Shown here: in pieces, positions 33,294 through 41,061 of the stretch
How the letters are laid out: every line of letters begins with the position of its first letter
How positions within the stretch are numbered: the stretch's first letter is position 1
DNA from: Chitinophaga flava
Lineage (GTDB): Bacteria > Bacteroidota > Bacteroidia > Chitinophagales > Chitinophagaceae
DNA length: 64,000 nucleotides
Direction of reading: 5' to 3'
Assembly (NCBI RefSeq): GCF_003308995.1
Contig: NZ_QFFJ01000001.1
Location: forward strand, 2,170,001-2,234,000
The notes under the pieces: model-generated
Seen by the model: the letters and a program-made list of their open reading frames with translations, nothing else
The model's database searches: none
What the model was told of the DNA's origin: nothing
Translations under genes and position numbers: made by a program

Positions 33294-34862
33294 TTAGTTA
33301 GCAGGAGCTAAGTCAACAGTACCGGACTCACCAGGAGTGTTTTGTTTGATGAAACGACCGCGGTCGATACCTTGTTTGTCAGCCAGGTAGTCGATCACAG
33401 CGTCAACACGACGGCTGCTCAGATCAACACCACCTTTTTTACCTTTAGCACCAGCGTGGCCAGTAACCAGCACGTTGCAAGAAGGATTAGCTTTCAGAGT
33501 AGAGGCAACAGAAGCCAGGATAGCTTCCTGATCGCGACCAACTTTAGTAGCACTGCCTTTGAAAGAAACGCTAGGCAGAACCAGGGTGGAGCAAGTAGCT
33601 ACAGGACCGATGTTTTTGCAGCATTCAGGATCTGGGCATTTACCAACACCGTCAGCGTCAACTGGCTGGCAGTAAGTAGGAGTGATCAGCTGTTTGTCTT
33701 TGTAGTCAGGAACACCGTCACCGTCAGTATCCTTAGCAACACCGTGAGAATCAACAGGTGCGCCAGCAGGAGTGTTAGGTTCGCGGTCGAACTGGTCAGT
33801 AACGCCATCACCGTCTGCATCAGGCAGTACTGGAGTAGGCAGTTTCATGTGACGAGGGTTGCTCAGCTCGCTGTAAGCGTATTCCAGCGGGTTGATCCAC
33901 CACAGAGGCTGAACGCGTTTGGAAGAGTTACCCAGGTTGAAGTTCAGACGCAGGCTAGTGTAAGAGTAGAAGTCTTTAGAAGAACCTCCAGGACCAGCCC
34001 AGCCATCCAGGTAAGCGTCAAAAGGCATAGTCAGTTTCTCTTCTACACCAATGTTGAAACGTTTGGTAACTTTGAAAGCAATACCGGTACCAACGTCCAG
34101 AGCGTGACGAATCAGCTGGTTGTTGTCGTGACGACCGATAGAGATTCTGTTACCCTGAGAAGGAGCGTTGGACTCGTATTTTTTATCTCTCAGGTTGTTC
34201 AGTTGTTTTCTGATATCGCTACGTTTAGCATTGAAGTTGATGCCGCTGTAGTCGTAACCATTACCGTTACCATCCAGAGCGTCAACGTCTACGTCAGCAG
34301 CTACGATAGAGTAACCAGCCAGTACGTACCAGTTGATTTTAGGCTCTGCTCTGTAGAACAGGATGTTGCTCAGAGAGGCAATCATGTCCAGAGACAGTTG
34401 GTGGTTCTGAGATCTGTAGTTAGGAACTACTTTGTAACCCAGACCTTTGCTTTGGGAAACAGCAGCAGTTGCATCCCATGCAGCATACTGAGCACCTGCT
34501 GGAACATCACGCAGTTGATAGTCCTGACCTTTGTCGATAGAACCGATGTACTCAGCTCTAATTGAGAAGGTATGACCCAGTGCTTTTCTCAAGGAGATAC
34601 CGCCACCGAAACCAGGATGAGGAGGGATGGTTCCGCTGATCAGGTGCAAACCACCACTGAGACCGAGCTCCCACATATCCCTGGGTTTAGCAGGAAAGTT
34701 GGATTGGTGGTTCATGAAGTTATTTTGTTGTACCAACCGCTTGCCTGACACTTTGGATGAATCCAGTGCATCATAGCCGGTTGGTTGAACCTGTGCAAAA
34801 CCGGTAGATGCTGTTAGTAACCCCACAGCGCCTGCCAGTAATAAGTACTTTTTGCTTGCCAT
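33294..34862 (-). CDS. OmpA-family outer membrane protein with thrombospondin type 3 repeats
   Basis: A 522-residue envelope protein: signal peptide to about residue 23, an N-terminal outer-membrane barrel-like domain (about 60-315), calcium-binding type 3 repeats (DADGDGVTD at 348-356 and DTDGDGVPD at 378-386), then an OmpA C-terminal peptidoglycan-binding domain (about 425-522). The latter has CNVLVTGHAGAKG and the LSSRRVDAVIDYL helix. It probably anchors the outer membrane to the wall and is likely abundant: it has the best consensus promoter in the window and its own strong terminator. The gene stands alone. Confidence 0.9.
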   Translation of the reverse strand: MASKKYLLLAGAVGLLTASTGFAQVQPTGYDALDSSKVSGKRLVQQNNFMNHQSNFPAKPRDMWELGLSGGLHLISGTIPPHPGFGGGISLRKALGHTFSIRAEYIGSIDKGQDYQLRDVPAGAQYAAWDATAAVSQSKGLGYKVVPNYRSQNHQLSLDMIASLSNILFYRAEPKINWYVLAGYSIVAADVDVDALDGNGNGYDYSGINFNAKRSDIRKQLNNLRDKKYESNAPSQGNRISIGRHDNNQLIRHALDVGTGIAFKVTKRFNIGVEEKLTMPFDAYLDGWAGPGGSSKDFYSYTSLRLNFNLGNSSKRVQPLWWINPLEYAYSELSNPRHMKLPTPVLPDADGDGVTDQFDREPNTPAGAPVDSHGVAKDTDGDGVPDYKDKQLITPTYCQPVDADGVGKCPDPECCKNIGPVATCSTLVLPSVSFKGSATKVGRDQEAILASVASTLKANPSCNVLVTGHAGAKGKKGGVDLSSRRVDAVIDYLADKQGIDRGRFIKQNTPGESGTVDLAPAN

Positions 34863-34919
34863 AATTGTGTTTTATTTAAAAACTGTTAAAAATTTACTAA
34901 TAACCCGTTTTTTACCTAG

Positions 34920-34950
34920 CAAAGGTAAATATCATAAATGAATATACAAA
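34920..34950 (-). promoter_or_regulatory. Strong Bacteroidota promoter of the OmpA-family gene
   Basis: Reverse strand TTTG (34950-34947), a 19-nt spacer, then TACCTTTG (34927-34920): both halves match the Bacteroidota consensus exactly. It implies a leader of about 50 nt before the ATG at 34862. Confidence 0.75.
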
Positions 34951-35175
34951 TTTTTCTTGCAATATTATTTTCATTGATAAGTGCTTCAATATTAGAGCTT
35001 AAATGAAACTATTTACATACCTTATTCAAGGTTCTGCTAAACTCTCTGTTTAAAGCCTGTTAAAGGAATCTTTAACCTGTGTTAAAGGAATGTTATACTT
35101 CATATACAAATTCAAGGCCAAAATGTTAAAATTTCCTATTTAAAACCTAGCTTAGCAATCCTTTTTATTTATTAC
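34951..35175. other. Divergent control region with repeated TTAAAGGAAT motif
   Basis: AT-rich noncoding DNA between the divergent OmpA-family and polyprenyl synthase genes. GTTAAAGGAAT occurs at 35059-35069 and 35081-35091, and GTTAAAG (35059-35065) pairs with CTTTAAC (35070-35076). No TAnnTTTG element for the forward gene was found. Confidence 0.45.
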
Positions 35176-36141
35176 ATGGACGACATTAAGCAACTGATAG
35201 GTAAGGAATTACAGGATTTTGAAGAAAAGTTTGCGGATTCCGTAAAGAGCCACGTGCCGCTGCTGGACAGGATCATGCACTATATTGTGAAGCGAAAAGG
35301 GAAGCAGATCCGGCCAATGTTTGTGATGCTTTCCGCACGACTTTTCAACGATCATGTCCCGGAAAGCACTTACCGGGCCGCTGCCCTGGTAGAACTGTTA
35401 CATACAGCGACCCTGGTGCATGACGACGTGGTAGACGACGCCAATCAGCGCCGGGGCCTGTTTTCCATTAATGCATTGTGGAAAAACAAAATAGCTGTAC
35501 TGGTGGGCGACTATCTGTTGTCCAAAGGACTACTGCTGTCTCTTAACAACAATGATTTCCGAGCTTTGCAGATATTATCCCAGGCAGTGAAAGAGATGAG
35601 TGAAGGCGAACTGCTGCAGATAGAAAAAACCCGGAAGCTCAATATTAAGGAGGATATCTACTTTGAGATCATCCGGCGAAAAACTGCGTCCCTGCTGGCC
35701 TCCGCCTGCGCTGCCGGCGCCTGGAGCACCAGCCAGGATGATGATGCCACCGAACAGCTGCGCCTTTTCGGCGAAAAAGTAGGAGTCGCCTTCCAGATCA
35801 AGGACGACCTCTTCGATTATGGCACCGCCAAAATCGGAAAACCAACAGGCATTGATATCCGCGAAAAGAAAATGACACTCCCGCTCATCTACACGCTGGA
35901 ACACGCCACCCCGGACATCCGCCGGAAAATCATCAATATCGTTAAGAACCATAATACGGAAAAAGACCGTGTAGATGAAGTAATCCAGCTGGTAAAAGCT
36001 TCTGGAGGAATAGATTATACACAACAGAAAATGTTGCAGTACCGCGATGAAGCGCTCGCCATCCTCCATCGTTTCCCGCAAACTGCGATCCGGGACGGAC
36101 TGGAATCCCTGGTAAGGTTTACAACGGACAGAACTTTTTAG
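35176..36141 (+). CDS. Polyprenyl diphosphate synthase (octaprenyl/heptaprenyl type)
   Basis: Builds the long all-trans prenyl chain by adding isopentenyl diphosphate units, most likely for the menaquinone side chain. The 321-residue product has the substrate-binding KGKQIRPMFVMLSARLF at about 41-57, the first Asp-rich motif HDDVVDDANQRRG (D83, D84, D87, D88), GDYLLSKGLLL, and the second Asp-rich motif FQIKDDLFDY near 211-220. The residues before the first motif include no bulky aromatic at the fifth position (AATLVHDD), consistent with long chains. Separated from recJ by a long hairpin. Confidence 0.9.
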   Translation: MDDIKQLIGKELQDFEEKFADSVKSHVPLLDRIMHYIVKRKGKQIRPMFVMLSARLFNDHVPESTYRAAALVELLHTATLVHDDVVDDANQRRGLFSINALWKNKIAVLVGDYLLSKGLLLSLNNNDFRALQILSQAVKEMSEGELLQIEKTRKLNIKEDIYFEIIRRKTASLLASACAAGAWSTSQDDDATEQLRLFGEKVGVAFQIKDDLFDYGTAKIGKPTGIDIREKKMTLPLIYTLEHATPDIRRKIINIVKNHNTEKDRVDEVIQLVKASGGIDYTQQKMLQYRDEALAILHRFPQTAIRDGLESLVRFTTDRTF

Positions 36142-36153
36142 AAAGAAAAAATT

Positions 36154-36244
36154 AAAAATGTAAAATAATAAATGTAAACTGTAACCCTAATCGGCTCCTT
36201 TATGTAGCCACTGTTACTGTTTACATTGATTATTTTACATTTTT
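36154..36244. repeat. 91-nt near-perfect palindrome between polyprenyl synthase and recJ
   Basis: Arms of 32 nt (36154-36185 and 36213-36244) match at 30 positions around a 27-nt loop; the arms are AT-rich with ATGTAAAATAAT at the core. It may end the upstream transcript or be a mobile-type small repeat. Confidence 0.75.
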
Positions 36245-36278
36245 TCTTTTTAATCTGTTTCTATTTTACCAGAACATA

Positions 36279-37985
36279 ATGCAAAAACGCTGGACAGTCA
36301 AAGCATATCAACCAAATCAGGAAAAATTACTCCAATCCTCGCTACGCATACACCCTTTGCTGTGCCGGCTGTTGGTACAACGCCATGTGCACACCTATGA
36401 AGCGGCCCGCCAGTTTTTTCGCCCCACTCTTGAAGACTTACACGATCCATGGCTGATGAAGGACATGGACAAAGCCATCTCCCGCATAGAACTGGCTTTC
36501 TTCCGGCACGAAAAAATACTGGTGTATGGCGATTATGATGTAGACGGCACCACTGCGGTGGCTACTGTGTACGCCTTTCTACATAAACATTACAATAACA
36601 TAGAATTTTATATTCCACACCGTTACCGCGAAGGTTATGGCATTTCCACCGAAGGAATTGCATATGCACGGGACAATGACTTCAGCCTGGTAATTACCCT
36701 CGACTGCGGCATCAAATCCGTAGATCTTATCTCCCAGGCCAAAGACATGGGGATTGATTTTATCATCTGCGACCACCATCTGCCCGATGCCATAGTGCCT
36801 CCCGCAGTGGCTATCCTCAATCCCAAACAGTATGATTGTCCCTATCCATATAAAGAACTGAGTGGTTGCGGTATCGGCTACAAACTGATCTGCGCCTACG
36901 CCCAGAAACGTGGCCTCCCCATATCAGAAGCCAATCAATACCTCGACCTGGTAGCTACCAGTATCGCTGCTGACATTGTGCCCATGACCGGAGAAAACAG
37001 GGTGCTGGCCTTTCACGGACTGAAAAAAGTGAACAGCAGTCCCCTGCCAGGCATCAAAGCACTCATTACCCTCAGTGCCCTGAAAGAACAACTGACGATC
37101 TCCAACCTGGTATTTGTGATTGCGCCCCGCGTTAATGCCGCAGGACGCATGGACGACGCCCGTAAGGCTGTAAACCTCTTCATCGAAAATGACGAGGAAA
37201 AAGCTGCCGCTATTGCAGCCGTATTGCATGCTGATAACTTCGACCGCAAGGAGGTTGACAACACCATCACGCAGGAAGCTGTATCCCTGCTGCAAAATGA
37301 TGACACCATCGCCCAGAAAAAGTCCACTGTGCTCTACCAGGCTCATTGGCATAAAGGCGTGGTAGGCATTGTAGCTTCCCGGCTGATCGACAAATATTAC
37401 TACCGTCCTACTATCATCCTGACCCAGTCAAACGATGTGGTAGCAGGTTCCGCGAGGTCTGTAACAGGATTTAACGTATACGAGGCCATTCATCAATGCA
37501 AGGATCTGCTGGAAAACTACGGTGGCCATTTTTACGCTGCAGGTATGACGCTCAAACCGGAAAACGTACCCGCCTTCCAGCAACGATTTGAAGAGGTAGT
37601 AGCCAGCAGCATCAGGCCAGACCAGCTTGTACCGGAGATTGTCATCGATACCGAAATATCCTTCACAGATATTACCGCCGCTTTTTACAATATCCTGAAA
37701 CAGTTCGAACCACTAGGCCCGGACAACCTGCGGCCTGTTTTCCTCGCCCGCAATCTGATGGACACCGGTTATTCCAGACTGGTGAAAGAAGAACACATTA
37801 AATTCTCTGTAAAACAAGGTAAAACTGGTCCTGCCTTGTCGGGCATAGGATTTTATATGGCCGACAAATTTCCGATCGTCAGCAGTCGCAAGCCATTTGA
37901 TATGGTTTTCAACATTGATGAAAATGAGTGGAACGGACAAACTACTCTTCAACTGAAAGTAATTGATATCAGGGCCTCCTGTTAA
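36279..37985 (+). CDS. recJ: Single-stranded-DNA-specific exonuclease RecJ
   Basis: 5'-to-3' exonuclease on single-stranded DNA used in recombination and mismatch repair. The 568-residue product carries the DHH phosphoesterase motifs: VYGDYDVDGTTA at about 82-93, LDCGIKS near 141-147, and C-D165-H166-H167-L-P-D. The DHHA1 block ENYGGHFYAAGMTL is near 410-423 and an OB-fold-like C-terminal region follows. Length matches RecJ rather than the shorter NrnA phosphodiesterases. It starts at the ATG at 36279, 35 nt after the long hairpin. Confidence 0.95.
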   Translation: MQKRWTVKAYQPNQEKLLQSSLRIHPLLCRLLVQRHVHTYEAARQFFRPTLEDLHDPWLMKDMDKAISRIELAFFRHEKILVYGDYDVDGTTAVATVYAFLHKHYNNIEFYIPHRYREGYGISTEGIAYARDNDFSLVITLDCGIKSVDLISQAKDMGIDFIICDHHLPDAIVPPAVAILNPKQYDCPYPYKELSGCGIGYKLICAYAQKRGLPISEANQYLDLVATSIAADIVPMTGENRVLAFHGLKKVNSSPLPGIKALITLSALKEQLTISNLVFVIAPRVNAAGRMDDARKAVNLFIENDEEKAAAIAAVLHADNFDRKEVDNTITQEAVSLLQNDDTIAQKKSTVLYQAHWHKGVVGIVASRLIDKYYYRPTIILTQSNDVVAGSARSVTGFNVYEAIHQCKDLLENYGGHFYAAGMTLKPENVPAFQQRFEEVVASSIRPDQLVPEIVIDTEISFTDITAAFYNILKQFEPLGPDNLRPVFLARNLMDTGYSRLVKEEHIKFSVKQGKTGPALSGIGFYMADKFPIVSSRKPFDMVFNIDENEWNGQTTLQLKVIDIRASC

Positions 37986-37997
37986 CATACAAAACAG

Positions 37998-38032
37998 CAA
38001 AGGCGCGAAGAATATTATCCCTGGCGCCTTTG
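37998..38032. terminator. Possible weak terminator after recJ
   Basis: CAAAGGCGC (37998-38006) pairs perfectly with 38024-38032 across a 17-nt loop, between the converging recJ and esterase genes. The loop is long and T-runs are poor, so activity is uncertain. Confidence 0.4.
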
Positions 38033-38055
38033 CGGCTTCGTTCCTTTGTATGACA

Positions 38056-38820
38056 TTACTGCTTCTTCTGTTTCAACATCCAGGTATATAAATCCGCCGT
38101 GGCATAAGCACGGGTCCAGGAGTCGTGGCCTCCATTGGGATACTCTGTATATTTCACATTGCTGCCCAGGGCCTGCAGGGCTTTGACCATATCCCTGGAA
38201 CCGGATACAGATACAGTAGGATCATCGGCCGAATGGAAGGCCCATATGGGCAAGTCTTTGATCTTTCCAACAAGGCTTACATTTCCTCTTCCAGCGATAG
38301 GCACAATGGCTGCAAAACGTTCCGGATGTGCCTCCGCCCAGTCCCATGTTTGCATACCACCCATGCTTAACCCGGTGAGGTATACCCTGCTGGGGTCTAT
38401 ATGGTATTTGCTGACCACCGTTTTATAAAGTGATTCCAGCGCATCTGTATTCCACCAGTTGGCCCGGCATTGCGGCGCTATCATCACAAATGGTTTACCT
38501 TTCACTACTTTGGGCAGGCCCACATTACGAAGCACGTCGATATTGGTGCCTATTTCCCCCACACCATGTAAAAAAATCACCAGTGGCCATTTTTCAGTCT
38601 GACTGTTATAACCATCAGGGATATACAGCAGATAGTTGGTGATATTGGAACCAGGCTGGCTGATTGCATCTACGGTAAGACCAGCAGTCTGTTGGGGAAA
38701 AGTGTCTCTGGGAGGGGCCGGATTAATCGGGGTGACTTTTTCTGATTTTGAACAGGAGAATAAAACAAACATTCCCAGAACTAAGACATGGCTAAAAAAT
38801 ATAATCTTTCTTTTTTTCAT
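38056..38820 (-). CDS. Alpha/beta-hydrolase lipoprotein (feruloyl esterase/polyhydroxybutyrate depolymerase-like)
   Basis: A 254-residue predicted lipoprotein with signal peptide ending MFVLFSC (lipidated C23). The hydrolase core shows VIFLHGVGEIGTN (oxyanion HG), the nucleophile elbow GLSMGG with S152, an acid in HSADDPTV (D199 or D200) and the catalytic H232 in NGGHDSW. The short size and PxAGRGNV region resemble secreted carbohydrate esterases of the PHB-depolymerase/feruloyl esterase group. Bacteroidota often use such lipoproteins on plant cell-wall esters, but no polysaccharide locus is visible around it. The substrate is unknown. Confidence 0.8.
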   Translation of the reverse strand: MKKRKIIFFSHVLVLGMFVLFSCSKSEKVTPINPAPPRDTFPQQTAGLTVDAISQPGSNITNYLLYIPDGYNSQTEKWPLVIFLHGVGEIGTNIDVLRNVGLPKVVKGKPFVMIAPQCRANWWNTDALESLYKTVVSKYHIDPSRVYLTGLSMGGMQTWDWAEAHPERFAAIVPIAGRGNVSLVGKIKDLPIWAFHSADDPTVSVSGSRDMVKALQALGSNVKYTEYPNGGHDSWTRAYATADLYTWMLKQKKQ

Positions 38821-38836
38821 ATAACAGCTATAAACT

Positions 38837-38867
38837 AAAAGGTCCCCTGGCGATAAGCCAGGGGACC
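38837..38867 (-). terminator. Terminator-like hairpin downstream of htpG
   Basis: GGTCCCCTGG (38841-38850) with its perfect complement at 38858-38867, 7-nt loop, followed on the reverse strand by TTTT. It is about 100 nt past the htpG stop and just ahead of the esterase gene. Confidence 0.65.
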
Positions 38868-38963
38868 AGGTTTAAAATATGTTTTTCCTTTTAGGAGTGG
38901 TTTTTCATGTTGTAGAAAAACCAACGCTGAAAAGAAAGATTTTATTTTATGCTATTGAGCAGA

Positions 38964-40796
38964 TTATTTTTTTCCGCTTGCTATTAACTCCACACTTCTG
39001 TTTACAAAAGCGGTAAGATCAGCACCGGTCAACAGGTTCTGTGACAACAAGGCCAGATCTGCCAGGTTTTTCACCAGTTTCTGTTGCAGGGTGTTGTCTT
39101 TTTCATCCAAAATCTGTTGGTATACAGGGTGGTTGGCGTTGACAGTCATATTGATTTCATCCGGCATGGCTGCATACCAGCTCATACCGCCGCCACCCAT
39201 GGAAGCCATATCTTTCATACGGCGCATGAACTCCGGACGGGTAACGATCACCGGTTGTGCTTCTCCAGTCAGGCCTTTCAGCTCCACTTTGATGTTGGGC
39301 TGGGTTACCTGGGTAGTGAAGATTTCCTTCAGCGCACCTTCCTGGTCTGCTGTCAGCACGGTATTGCTGTTTTCTTCCTTATCAATCAGATGATCCGCAA
39401 TATCAGCATCTACACGGGTAAACTGGATGTTTTCCCATTTTGCCTCGATATTGCTGATGAAGGCGGAATCCACCAGTGTTTCCATTTTCACTACCACAAA
39501 ACCTTTGTTTTTGGCAGCCTGTACATAGCTGTCCTGTTGCACCGGGTTAGTGGCATACAGGATCACCACTTTTCCGTCTTTATTGGTTTGCAGTGCGGAA
39601 ACAGCTGTTTTATACTCTTCCTGGGTGTAGAAGGTACCGCCCTCTACATTTTCCAGTACGAGGAATTTGTTGGCTTTGTCCATGAACTTGTCATCGGTCA
39701 TCATGCCGTATTTCACGAACAGGCCGATGGACTCCCATTTTTCCTCAAAACCTTTGCGGTCGTTGCGGAACATTTCATCCAGTTTATCGGCTACTTTTTT
39801 AGTGATGTGCGCGTTGATTTTTTTCACATTAGGATCACCCTGGAGATAGCTGCGACTTACGTTCAGCGGGATATCCGGGCTGTCGATCACACCGTGGAGC
39901 AGCATCAGGAATTCAGGTACGATATCTTTTACTTCGTCGGTTACATACACCTGGTTGGAATACAGGTTGATTTTATCTTTCTGTATTTCGTAGCTCTTGG
40001 TGATTTTCGGGAAATAGAGGATACCGGTGAGGTTGAACGGATAGTCTACGTTCAGGTGGATCCAGAACAGCGGAGCTTCTGCAAACGGATACAATTCCTT
40101 ATAGAAGTTCTGGTAATCTTCGGTAGTGAGTTCGCTTGGTTTTTTAGTCCATGCAGGTGTGGTATTATTGAGCTGTGTTCCTTCAAACTTAACCGGTACC
40201 GGCAGGAATTTACAGAATTTAGTGAGGATGGAGCGGATGCGTCCTTCGTCAAGGAATTCTTCACTTTCTTCGTTGATATACATCACGATTTCGGTACCTC
40301 TTTCTTCCTTGCTTACTTCTTCCAGCTGATATTCAGGGCTGCCATCGCATTCCCAGCGTACAGCGGATGCACCTTCTTTCCAGGATTTAGTGATGATTTC
40401 CACTTTGCTGCTCACCATGAAGGAGGAGTAAAAACCCAGACCGAAATGGCCGATGATGTTAGTACCGTTTTCCTGGCCTTTATATTTCTTCAGGAACTCT
40501 TCCGCACCGGAAAAAGCTACCTGGTTGATATATTTATCCACTTCTTCAGCGGTCATACCGATGCCATGGTCCGCGATCGTGATAGTCTTTTTTTCTTTAT
40601 CCAGTCTTACTTCAATGTCAATATTGCCAAGGTCACCTTTAAACTCACCAACGCTGGCCAGTGTTTTCAGCTTCTGCGTGGCATCTACCGCGTTACTTAC
40701 CAGTTCGCGGATAAAAATTTCATGGTCCGAATAGAGGAACTTTTTGATAATGGGGAAGATATTCTCCGTCTGAACACGTATTGCACCTTTTTGCAT
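38964..40796 (-). CDS. htpG: Molecular chaperone HtpG (bacterial Hsp90)
   Basis: ATP-dependent dimeric cytosolic chaperone. The 610-residue protein starts MQKGAIRVQTENIFPII at the ATG at 40796; earlier in-frame ATGs up to 40928 would add 44 residues without homology and are rejected. GHKL ATPase motifs are ELVSNAVDATQK, TIADHGIGMTAEEV and GHFGLGFYSSFMVS in the N-terminal domain. The middle domain includes YSNQVYVTDEVKDIVPEFL and GVIDSPDIPLNVSRSYLQ. The C-terminal part is shorter and less conserved, as usual in bacteria. The gene is single with a hairpin downstream. Confidence 0.95.
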   Translation of the reverse strand: MQKGAIRVQTENIFPIIKKFLYSDHEIFIRELVSNAVDATQKLKTLASVGEFKGDLGNIDIEVRLDKEKKTITIADHGIGMTAEEVDKYINQVAFSGAEEFLKKYKGQENGTNIIGHFGLGFYSSFMVSSKVEIITKSWKEGASAVRWECDGSPEYQLEEVSKEERGTEIVMYINEESEEFLDEGRIRSILTKFCKFLPVPVKFEGTQLNNTTPAWTKKPSELTTEDYQNFYKELYPFAEAPLFWIHLNVDYPFNLTGILYFPKITKSYEIQKDKINLYSNQVYVTDEVKDIVPEFLMLLHGVIDSPDIPLNVSRSYLQGDPNVKKINAHITKKVADKLDEMFRNDRKGFEEKWESIGLFVKYGMMTDDKFMDKANKFLVLENVEGGTFYTQEEYKTAVSALQTNKDGKVVILYATNPVQQDSYVQAAKNKGFVVVKMETLVDSAFISNIEAKWENIQFTRVDADIADHLIDKEENSNTVLTADQEGALKEIFTTQVTQPNIKVELKGLTGEAQPVIVTRPEFMRRMKDMASMGGGGMSWYAAMPDEINMTVNANHPVYQQILDEKDNTLQQKLVKNLADLALLSQNLLTGADLTAFVNRSVELIASGKK

Positions 40797-41061
40797 TTGG
40801 CTATTTTGTTTTGGGGAACATTTCAAAGTATATGCCAGCCCGGGAGTATCTGACAAGATGTCAACATTTACATAGGAAATTATACCATATGAAAACATTG
40901 TTGCAACAACCACAATAATATTCTTCAAAAAAATAATATTAATAATCCCTTTTAATTAACATATAAATCATATAAAAACATTTTCGAAAGGCAGCAAATT
41001 AGTAGATTTAAGTAACCAAGATTCTGAACTAAATCCCCACTCACTTAAATCCAGTCTGTCT
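40797..41061. other. Divergent intergenic region htpG/secreted nuclease
   Basis: AT-rich noncoding DNA between two divergent genes. I see no perfect TAnnTTTG element in the proper position for either gene, only near matches such as TACTTTG on the reverse strand near 40830. Confidence 0.4.

Noticed and set aside
33342..34565. A long open frame (about 407 codons) on the forward strand opposite the OmpA-family gene
   Set aside because: It is antisense to a well-supported gene. Its Val/Ser/Thr-rich make-up follows from the codon bias of the true gene and it has no recognisable motif.
36142..36278. The long palindrome as a small-RNA gene
   Set aside because: No promoter element or T-run tied to it is visible, so only a structural repeat is claimed.
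39084..40853. A 589-codon open frame on the forward strand opposite htpG
   Set aside because: Antisense to an unmistakable HtpG; composition rich in Phe and His with no domain. It is a codon-usage artefact.
40797..40928. N-terminal extension of HtpG by 44 residues with a signal-like hydrophobic start
   Set aside because: HtpG is cytosolic and the family begins at MQKG; the extension is AT-rich intergenic DNA.
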